Shown here piece after piece: positions 21,899-33,800 of a DNA stretch of 64,000 bases; the first letter of the stretch is position 1, and every line of letters starts with the position of its first letter. Source of the DNA: Arcuatula senhousia (lineage: Eukaryota; Mollusca; Bivalvia; Mytilida; Mytilidae). The stretch lies in the NCBI GenBank assembly GCA_963971305.1, contig OZ020309.1, forward strand, positions 2,721,001 to 2,785,000, in the 5' to 3' direction. The position numbers and the translations under genes were made by a program. The notes under the pieces are model-generated. The model had not been told where the DNA came from. It worked only from the letters and a program-made list of their open reading frames with translations, and made no database searches.

Positions 21899-24800
21899 CT
21901 ACAAAAAAAATGTTAAATAAAATAAATGTTTAAAATGGAGAATCAACGGCATATCATTTGGAAAATATTCTACAATAAACGCAAAAATAGGTAAAACTGG
22001 AAGACACTTTTCGTCAAAATAGAACTTTGAAAGAAGACTTCATGGGTCATTTCATTATTTTCATTATGCACATGGTCGATATCCTCGGTGCTGGATTTGG
22101 CTTTCCTGTTTGAACTTTTTGGTTTTGATTCCAATGTTTTGATTCAAATGCTGCCGATGAGAGGAACGTTACTCCTTGAAATATGTATATATATATATAG
22201 CATAACAAATTTATCTGTTTTTGGTATTTGTATTTTGTAACCTATTTCAAATTGTGGAACTCAATACATAACACTGTCACCGATTTTGAAATGTCCATAA
22301 AAAATCTCTAAACATACTTTGTCTTCTTTAGCATTCTTTCTGGACCTCACAACAAATTCGATGATAGCGACGATCACAGACAATACAAGGCCACCGATGA
22401 GGACCACGAAGATTCCACCGACATTGTACACGCCCAGCGGATTAGCTTTGCCGGAACCCCCTCCATCACCCTCACAGTTTTCTGTGCCTTTCCACCATTT
22501 GTCGTAGAGTTTCTGGATCTGACCCTTCTCTTGGAAATGTAAGATTGCCATGGAGAGTTTATCTCTTAAAGGTGAGCCTGAAAGTCAAATATCATTTAAG
22601 TCTTTATCTAAAAGGGGCAGGAGGTATATAGTTTATATGAAGTATAGTAGACTTTCTTCCAGCCATTTCCATTTTTTTCTATATTCATAATTTTTTTGTT
22701 TGTTAAGTGGTTATACACGGAGAAAGTCCACCACCATTCAGAGGGCAACCATTTTTAGGGAGAGGGAATACGTTAGTAGTACAAGCAATTGAGAATAGAA
22801 TATGATGAAGAAGAATTGCAGCAAATCTATGAGTATATATGCATGAAATTAAATCTTGAAAATACATTTTATTAGAATATTGAAGTATTGACGCACTTTG
22901 TTGAATTATTCTCATAAAGACAATTGAACTGGTTTGCCTTATTGGTGATTTCATTACCCCCCCACATGAAGAACCCGAGATATTGATCTTAATCGAAGTT
23001 TTACGAACATCGGTACGACGTACGGATGAAAAAGGGTATTTCTATGTGTCCGACCTACATACGTGGGCGAGCCATACTTTGTTTGCCAAGCGCAATTTGT
23101 TTATTCTTTATTTATAAGAATTACATCTAACAGATCAAATATGAACAATTTGTCTTGATATGCTATTCGCTAAGAAGATCTAGTGAGATTTATAACCACA
23201 ATATTAACCAAGGAAATATAACAAAGATAAACTATTATAGACGAACCTGTGGGAGTTGCCATTCCGAAACCTTTAGAATCGAGTAGACCACCAACTTGCA
23301 TCAAGTTACAGTCTTGCTTGGTTATGTAATCAATCCCGGTAGACTCCATAAAGAAGGCATAGCCCCCTTTTTTGACACGCTCTATACCCTCTGTCCCTGA
23401 TTTCGTCATGACCGCTTGGTCATTCATTTTCATATAATTTCCTATTCGTTGGTAGATTTCAAAAGACGATTTCTAAAAAATGAACAAACTATTTATAGTT
23501 CTTTGTATTTCAAACAGTCAATCAGATGTGTTGTGTATTACCACCTTAAGATCGCAATTGAAGAGGAAGGTTTGCGCGCTCTAAAACCTGATTCAACCCA
23601 CCATTTCTTTCGAATGCCTGTAACAAGTAAGGACCATTGCGGTCTTCATTTTCTTGTACGTCTTCCTTAATTTGTCTTTTGTATAAGACATTAAGATTGA
23701 TACTCCAAGTTTCGTTATAACCTTAACTCAGGACTTATTTTGCAATGCTCTTACTAAAATGATTAAAATATAAGTACACTTTCATAAAGACTACTTTAGG
23801 GAAAATATCTTTATCAAATACACGTATATTTCAATATAAACTAAGGACTTGACAGGGTTCTTTTTTAGTATAGACAGTCATGACAGTAGCAATTTATCAT
23901 GTATTAATGCATTTCAAAATGTGTAAACTGTAAAAGGAAGCATTTTTCTAACAAATTAAACCTGTTTAATTAGAACTATCATATTGGTATTACAATTGTA
24001 TCAAACAAATATATATATTCGACCTTTTATATCAACTTTAATTTCTTATTTGATCATATCTTTCAATTTTGAACTCTTTTTATGTAAAAAATCATAAAGC
24101 AAAGATGTTATTGCTGATATCACTATTTTTAACCGACTAAAACTACTCACCGTGAAAAACGTCTCCGTTGTTCCACCACGACGTGTACCGTACTTTATAT
24201 CAGTCTGTTTTGCTAAATCTTCCACATTTTCGATTGGTGAAATCATTCGTTCAATTGTCAGAAAAGCTGCTAAGTTTGCAGTGTATGATGATATGATAAT
24301 TAATGTGAAAAACCACCAAGTTGAACCAACAATCCTGGTGGAGCATGCCCGAGGGTTGACATCAGACCCCTGCTGCATTAACGTTCCTATAGCAAACCAC
24401 ATACTGTTTGAAAGATTAAAGGTATTCTCCACCGAGTCAGTTTCTGGAATGCATGGGTGTGGATTGAACCACTCATACGGACTAAAACGAGCTAACACGA
24501 ATATACTAAAACTGACCGTCAGATATGCAGCAATTAGATATATCCATATTTCCATCGCTAGTGGATCAAGAAATGAGAATAGTCCAGGTTTTTCCTTTTT
24601 TGGCATTTTGAATAATATACTTATTCCTAAATTCAGGAATGGTTTTGAGAAGTCTATGTATTGTTCACGTTGGTAGTTTATTGTTAAGGCTGCCATGGAC
24701 ATATCGGCTTTCTGTACAAGAAAAAAAAGTTTGATATACTGTGGTTTCATTATTATTCGTGGGGTATCTGTTTTCATGGTTTTCATGGATGTCAGTCAAC

Positions 24801-27800
24801 CATGAAATTCAGAATCAAACAAAGTGTGCTTTTTACAGTGATTTCAATAAACAGTTCACGTGTTAAATCTGAAATTTAACATCCAACGAAAGTTATTTTT
24901 TTAGAAGCACGATACTTAATGAATCTACAGTATTTTAAAGTAAATGAAAAGATGTGCTTGAATTCCAGTTATAAAATAGTTATATATAGTGTCAAAATAA
25001 TCATTCAGAATGGTTTGAAATAGCTTGAGTGAAATATTTAGAATGAAGTCAATGACACTTTGCATGTTAATTATAACAACTTAAATATATCCAGGTTTGT
25101 TATGTTTTCCCTTCACATACTGCTAACATTCTAGTATTTTAGATATCTGTAGAATGCAATATAAAACTATATTCCTTTCAAATTCTTTCTCCTACCAGCG
25201 TACGTCAGTATCAAACTTAAGCGTTCGATAAGATCCGGTAGAGTGGGGCTCTAACAATGGTCACACAAACTTCTAACCACAAAGGGATTCACATAAGTGT
25301 CTAGCTTGTTCCCAATTCAGGATGAATAAATAAGTTTAAACTAAAATCAAATGTACTACACCAATTACCCTATCTAACAGTGCTCTTTTGATACCATTCC
25401 ATTCGTCCCCTCTCCCCTCCCCTACCAGCCTTTGCAAATTATTCAGAATTACCCTATCTATAAGTTCTCTGATGATACCATTCCATTCATTTGTCTCCTC
25501 GTTTAATGAGCCATAAATACCATCTGCTACTGGTCTGATCTCATAATCAAAGCCAACATGGGAGGCTATGTCTCTCAGCAGGTCCACACAAAACCCTTCA
25601 TAACGGTCATTGCCCTTGAGGTTTTTCCTATCTGCGTCATCACGGAACATTACGTAAGGTTTTTCCTGTCATTTAGAAGATAACATGATTTATGTGCTTT
25701 GGAAAAAGGACAATAAGGAAAATTGGAATATCATTTGTATGATATGTTTTTAAGCTTCTTATAGATTAAACGCTTACTAGTATTTGACTTATTAAGTACC
25801 ACTTTTTATAAGAATCATGCAAAGAGCTATTCAGGGGTGGAAAGCCTACACCAATTTATTTTTGATGTGTTACTCCTACTAGCACCCTGCTTTGATCTTT
25901 TGTGCCCTTTTTCCAAACTAGCCCTGGTCCTGAGAGAAAAAATATATAGAATGCATTGAAAAAATCTAAGAAAGGGAGATAACTCTTAAAATTGTCAATA
26001 AATTGTAACAAAATGGCAAGATTTCTCCCAGAACTAGGCAGTTATGAGCGAATCGTATTTATTTCTTATTCTATATACTTTTAACTATCTTTCGTTAAAA
26101 ATAAACGACTTTTCACTTTTCTTCAATTTTGCATGATTCTTAGGTGGACTTCTACTGAAATTAATGTGTATAATACTATTATTTTGTTTATCTTTGCAAA
26201 ATACACTAAAACAGATAGTTAAACTTTCAAATACTTTCTTTACATAACAAGTATAAGGCAATGCTATTAAGTGAGCAAGTTTTGCTGTAAATTACTTTTT
26301 AAACAGGCATTCCAAATTAACGAACTATAATTTGACATATTCTTAACGAGAAATTAACAATATATAACAAAATTAAAAAGATAGATAAGCAAAGAGCTTA
26401 AAGATAGAAAAATGAAAATATACAACAGTGAAAAAATATAATGATAAAAATATACACAAAGAATATTGACAATACTTTAAATATTTAGATTTTGTTTGTT
26501 AGTTTACAGCATCTAAGTTTAATACATTTTGCACTACAAAAATAAGATGCAATTTTTCGAACGCTGTACGTGTATATTAGAAATAAATAAAGATTATTAT
26601 TATTATCATTATTATTATTATTTAAAATGTATTAGAATTACGATGGGCTTAAAACTATAAACTGAAGACTAATTTGTTGTAATCTAATAAACATGAATTT
26701 TCTTAATCTGTTAGTTTTGTAATATTGCTTCATTTTTTAGGAAGAAGGCGACCTCTATTAATAGCTTTTCTAAGCACACATATCTATACTACATTAGAAG
26801 AAATAATGGAGTCAGAACTTACAACAAGTGTTGAAACTATAAGAGGTCTATTCTGAAATACAAAGTTTTTAGAAAATTGACCAACATTAAAAACTTTGGT
26901 CACATGGAAATTTATTTTGATACATTTTTTTATTTTTGTAGTCACCGTACACTAAGGAAAATAGAGAAAAAATAATGTTACAATTTTTCAACTCAATTAT
27001 TAGGTAAACAAATGTAAAAACTTATCAAGACACTTTTCGTTCTTAGCACACAAAAAAATCCCATAAAGATCGTATTTTTGAAACAAATTCTCACCTTTTG
27101 TATTCAAGTAAACTGAAACTGCCAAATTTATTATATTCCTTTATGATTTGTTAAAACAATTTTAGCAAAAACAAATTGATATATGTATTAAACAAATCCA
27201 TGCATGTGTTTGGTATATAATAACCTTGTGTGTAAAATAAACGAATCTAGAAAAAGAGAGAGAAAAAATTAAAAAAAAACAAGGACAGCTTGAACCAATT
27301 TATAGAAAGGGAAGGATTGTACAAGGTGACTTTCTCTGTTTTACTCACCAAATTCGTTGATACAATCAATGTCTTGTTTCCAAGTAAAACATAAGGTAGA
27401 TCAGAACTAATATTAAGTCCTTTGTCAAGTGTCCAGGTCCCTATCTGAAATAATATATAGAAAAAATATGGTAGTTCTTTACGTTATAACTGTTTCTTTA
27501 ATGTATTTAACAATTAAATTTGGTTTATTTAACCATAAACTAAATTTTTCATGGTGCACATTGACCTTATGTCAAATGTGCAGCATTAAAAATTCAGTTT
27601 ATGGCTTCTATTAACCAAACAATATTACAGTTAATAATTATAAATAAAAACCAAATTTTATTATCACTATTTTTGAAAATCTTATTCGATTCTTCTATTT
27701 GTCTTGACTATCAAAGCTCAAGGAAAAGCAATATTGATATTATTCAAATTTGCATGTCGTTTTTATACTCAACTTAGATGAGCACTGATTTTTTAACCTC

Positions 27801-30800
27801 TTTGCTGTTTTTGTACATAGCAAATAAGTCCAAAATAAAATATAATATAAGTGGCGTACCTACTTTTTCTAGTCCTGTCTTCCGAAGTTGCATGGTCTCA
27901 AGCCTGAACAACATTCGACGTCCATTGTGTAGAGATATGTCCCCAGTCAACCCTTTTATATGGACCTAAAGATGTAGAAATCAACAAGCTAGAAGTTTGA
28001 ATATAAACAAATGTCAAGTAAATTTCAAAACTAAACATGTTTCAAAGGATATTTTGTAGCAAAATAAAGATTCAGTGGTATAGTGGTTAACGCATCGAGC
28101 TGCTGACACCAAAGTTTGTGATTCAATCCTCGCCAGGGGTGCATGCACATTTCATTACATGAACCTAATCTCCGACTCTTTCTTGTGAAAATGGTCAGAC
28201 AGGTCTAAAGGAATGAAGTGACAAAAATGCTTTTCCCGTGTGAGGGGCGAGCTTACTTCATGTACTTTATTGACCCCTTTGTAGATTTTAATAAGATTAG
28301 GTTCAATGTGAGTCGATTCGGAAGGTCGCATTCGCAAACTGTAAACTAGATAGGGATTTACATAAGCATCAAGCTTGTTTCCAAATCAAGGATTTATAAA
28401 TATGTTTAAACTAACACACTGATTTCTAAAAAGGAATTTTTCTACCTTGCACATCATATTGATTACAGTGACAATACTTAAATTCCTGGGTATCAATTTT
28501 CGTGGTTTCGGAGTAAATTGAATATTCGTGTATTGATGAATTCGTGGTTTTAAGAGATTCTCTAATAATGCAATGTAAAATTCGTTGTTTGTTGGTGATT
28601 TAATTTCGTTGTTTGCCTGACCCACTAAAACCATGAAAATAGGTCCCCAACGAATATTAATAATTTCACAGTATATTGTTGGATTTAAAGAGTAAATAAT
28701 TCCTAAACATATACTTTTGCTACAAGTACACAAACATTATAAGATGCCATATCCATTAACTAACAAAACAATAACAAACTTATATAGAAAGACAGTCTGT
28801 GTAGTTGCAGCTTTGAACTATCACTTTAATATGGTAATAAACCGGAAGTTATTATTGATTATGACGTATTTCATATCACCATATATCATACCGTATTAAG
28901 ATAATTGTAGAGATTTAGACCAGACTTCCAAGGTTCATCCCATTCACAAGACACGTTTATCGGGATCAAATTATGTCTTTTATCTAGTTCCTCCATTGCC
29001 CTGGCAAACAACAGTACCGCATCAAATAAAAGTGCAGATTCATACTGAAATAAAAGAAACAGCCTCGAATCAAATAAAAGTACAAAAATAGTCTCACATC
29101 GAATAAAATAGGGAGATTCATTCTATATTATATCATTTCGCATCTAATGAAGGTGCAGTTAGTATACCGAAGAAAAGGATACAGTCTTGCATTAGATTTA
29201 AGTACAAATTTGTACTAACAAATAAGATACCATTCAGCACCAAATAAAATTACATACTCGGTATAAATTTCAAGATTAAATCTGGAATAAAACAAGATCC
29301 AGACTGGAACTAAATATAAGATTAGGTTTTGCAGCAAATAAAAAACAGAAGTTAAGTTCAAAAAGGGAAATACCTTTGCATTCAATATAAGTGCAGGTTG
29401 GTACTTAAATAGCAGATTCGGTTTAAGTCAAATAAAAGTACGGATTCACACTCAATAGAATAAAATAGAATACAGCCCTGCATCCAATAAAAGTGCAGAC
29501 TCGCACTGAATGGAGCATCATAATTCAATTGGTTAGGAATTCTAAGCTATATGATTCAGATTACTATTAATGATGTCGTTTAATGTTCAAAGAAATGATC
29601 TAGGATCTCTGAATTTATATGTGCTACCACTGTCATTAGCATAAACACTTTTATTAATCTTTTGGTTTATTTTCATGATCTTGGGGATCTTGTACGGGTG
29701 GTAAATGGATAAATAATCGGATGAAGCATGTTTTCATTTATACATAGATATTTATGCTGTTTATAAACGTATGCAAATATGTTTGTAACATGTGGAAGGG
29801 CGATGAAACATATACAATGAACTGAGAAATGAAAAAAAGTTGATGACAAAATACTATTTAATTATACTTTATCTGTTGGTTGCCAATAATATTACACGTA
29901 CTTTTTCATAATGCTTTCTTTCATTCTAGAAAACAAAGAAATCTTTTGAAATTTAGAATTTTTCTTTGGAATGATAAAAAAGAAATATGAAAGAAAATGG
30001 GATTTAAACATCTGAACAGTAGTTTTTTCTCGAAACTTCTAGTACATACTATTCTGACGGTAAATAAAGGTAATACTAAAACTACCGAACAGTGATTATC
30101 AATCTTATACGTTCAAGAAGAAAAGACAAAAGGACGCAAAACCATACCAATACCGAAAAAAATGTGAATCACAATGGTTATAAAGCATTTCAAGGGAAAG
30201 GATTAAAACCAGATTTTATGGAGCAACCCCCCCCCCCCCCCTTATTGCGATGGTTATGATAAAAATTCTTTAATTCATTAAAAGCAATATTTGAATAAAT
30301 CAAAATGAAGATAAAGTACCGGTACTGTGTGCTGGTTTTCACTGCTAAGCACCGGAAGTCGGGTGTTCATTTGGTACCAATACATATCGTCTGTTACTGA
30401 TTTTACGAATGCATCATTTGGATTCACCAACCGGAAACCAGAAATATTCACGTGATTGTGCTTGTAATCATCGAGGTTCAATGTATCTAAATCCTACAAG
30501 AAATATGTTTTTATTTGTAAGTCAATAGAAGTAGGTGAGCTACAGACCTAAATGGAATCCCACGTTATCGGACCCATGCTGTAAACTAAATAAAAAGTAG
30601 CTAAGATAAGTCCCCCCGCCTGCCACCCGACATTCACCATATAACCTGGATTTTTCATTCCGTGAAATCCGACCAAAAATTCAAAATATAAAGTAATTAT
30701 ATTTCCCCTTCTGCACTGTGAGAACGCAATTCCACAAAGGAAAGTGACGTATATCTAATTTATAAAATAGTATTTATATGACTGAGTACCAAATTAAAAA

Positions 30801-33800
30801 GAATCGAAACACTGCACCATGATAAACCAATTTAAACTTGGAGCGCTTAAATTTTCTTATTGTGTGAGTTAAGAAGAAAAAAAAACACACATATTTTTAA
30901 CGTTTTAACGATATAATTAAGGGCTTATAATTCTTAGCAAAAATGCAATTTGTGTTCATATGTACAAAGAGCAAATCCAACCAAACATATATTAGATTAA
31001 ATAGATATGTTTAATATTTACACAACACGCTAAAGAAAAAGAAGGATTAAGGTCCAAATTACTTAAAATTAGATATTAAAAATATTGTGCAAGTTCATAT
31101 GTACTTACCAATGTTGTCAAAATAAAATGGTGATATGGGTTAATCATGCCCTGTTGTAGTGCCTTAAAAATTAGAATCATAAAAAATTAGAATCATAAAC
31201 TTTATTCATGGCATTTATTTCTCTATAAAAATACATTAAAGGAGTAACCCAACAGCAAGGCTAAAATAAAATGAGTGTCCTTATTTTTTTTTCAAATTTG
31301 CAAATATTTGTACTCAGGCCAGAGAAGTTTAACTGAAAATTTAAGTGAAAAGTATTTAGAGTTTCAACATTTTCAATGTTTATCACTGAGAAGCTTGGTT
31401 TCTTTATAGTAATGTGATTTAATAAAACGTGTGACCGATATCTATATATATCTAGAGAGAAAAGAGAAAGATGCGAGTGAACATATTAGAGATGATTGAA
31501 GATCACTTGCCCTTATCCTATGTGCCTCCGTTCATTACAAAGACTAGATAATAATGTATAAATGTATCTGACAATAGCATAGTTCAAGTTGTGCAAAAAA
31601 TATAGGTAATATAAGGTTACAGAACCGGTTTATTTATCTCAATGGTCAAGAAGAGAAGACAGACTAGGACGACATACAGAGAAATAAAAGGTCACAATGG
31701 TTCTGACTTGTAGACTTGAGCCAATGCAAGACGGCGAGCAGTGACCTCTAGTCATGTTGAAGACTACTGACTATTTTCATTGTGATATTTATTTTGAATT
31801 GTCGTTTCACTTTGTTGGTTGTGCCGCGTACACTTATTCCACAGTTCGTACACTTGGTAAAGGCATTTCAAATAAAAAAACAGGTTTTATGGCGCCAAAA
31901 CCCTCTTTTATTGTAATCTTAGGGTATGTTAGTGTTATACAATACAACAGAGTTTTGTGACACTCAAGGTTATCATCTTAGTACAACAGAGACAGCAAAA
32001 AACTAATTTAAGGATGTTCGCTACTTTTATTGAAAATAAATAGGTTTCAAATTTGGTGCTTAAATTAAAAAAACAAACAAACAGTAAAAGGTATAATATA
32101 AACATCAAAAATGATAGGTTCGTAACCTTATTTTCAAGATAATTGACGTTAAAGTTTTGGCGGGAAAATGTTTTCTCTGACTTTTTCATAGGTTTAGCAT
32201 TAGCACTGTTTAGCTGTTTAAGGTCATGACAGAATGAATATGATTTGATAAAACTTTGTCTATAACCTCTTCATGACATATTAAAGACATTGATAACAAG
32301 AAAATAGGGAGCTCGTGGGCAAAACTTTTAACCTTATTTTGATGGTAAAATCCGGAAGATTCCGAAAAAAATGACAGAAATACCAAAACAAGACCAGCGA
32401 GCATCCTTAAACAATATCAATTAATCATGTTCTTTTCCTAGAAAAGGCTAACAACGAAAAAATATCATCTGCCATTTTAAGTGGGTCATTGATGCAAAAA
32501 GAGGTAAATATGTCAATGATTTTTCTTTCAAATGAAAGTACAATTACTCTTGTTAAATATCTTTAATATTATGAAATTAAAACAAAATTGAAAATTGATG
32601 CAAAACACATAGCTTAAGCTTATTATCTGGATATTGTATAAATCAATACAAAACTATGTATGGCAACTGGTCAATTCTATCTATAATTTGGCAATAAATC
32701 ATAATTATTGGCGATGACAGGCAATTTGTAAACAGCAACAAACCCGACTGTTATAAGTATTTAAACATATTTTCTTAACATGCAGTGTATCAACACCTAT
32801 GTCTGTCTGGCTTGTGAGGGAGCTATAGGTGCAATGTAATAAACAATCACAATAAACTGTATTTCTAAACAGTATTTAACTACATATTGTTTATGGGGAA
32901 TTTAAGTCATTACTATGCCCTATCATCACTTGTAGGGAGTAGTAATTTGTAAGATGGTACTTTGCTTTTACGATGCAATTTGTCTATGTCAAGTTTCCCA
33001 TAATACACCTTTGCTATTGTCAATGATTGTGAAGAGTTTAAGTAATTATGTTTGCTATTTGGTACCAATGTCAAGTAAGTATCAATGCTAATAACTAAAT
33101 TAACAATCTTTAAGAATCAACCCCAATCTCTATGTCCAAGAGAAATGACAACACAAGGAAGACGTGCCGGAAAAATTGAGGATCGCAATGTTTCTGACTT
33201 GATAGCAAAGAATAATAACAACAAAACAGAAGAAAAACGACAGAAGTCAAAAGGTATACATTTGAACATCCAGGCCATGGTTAGCCGGTTACATACTACC
33301 ACTAAATAACACACCAGGAAAACAATTTTATATCGTTCGTTCCTATGTTCATCTTTTCTGTCTGATCTTATGGCATATTTTAGCTTTTCTTCCTTCAGTA
33401 GATGTAAAAACAAATATCTGACATATGGGTTCGATTCTAAATTACAGAAAAACTTACCATTTTTAATAGTTTCGATGTGTGTGTTGCATCTAGATCAGCA
33501 ATGATATTGGTCCACTGTTTTCTCTTGGCTTCAGAGAGTGTCTCTCTGATATCTTGGTCGGTAAATACTTGTCTTAAATGAATCACTTTACCCACTTGTT
33601 GTGAAAAGTGTCGTATTACATTCTGCATTTTAGTCAAACCTGTAAAAAGATTGATTAAAAAAAATCTATATTAAAACTGGTTTTATATAATACCCTGCTT
33701 ATATTTGCGCCATAAAACTAATTGTTAGGTGTTGGAAAAACAAATTTAAAGAAGATATTATTGCTTACAATGTCAAAAGTATGCTAAATTCAAAGAAAAG

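Noticed and set aside
24152..24676. 174-codon plus-strand ORF
   Set aside because: Antisense shadow of receptor exon 11.
28070..28145. Possible genuine tRNA gene
   Set aside because: A and B boxes are present but the cloverleaf does not close and the sequence continues as a repeated SINE body.
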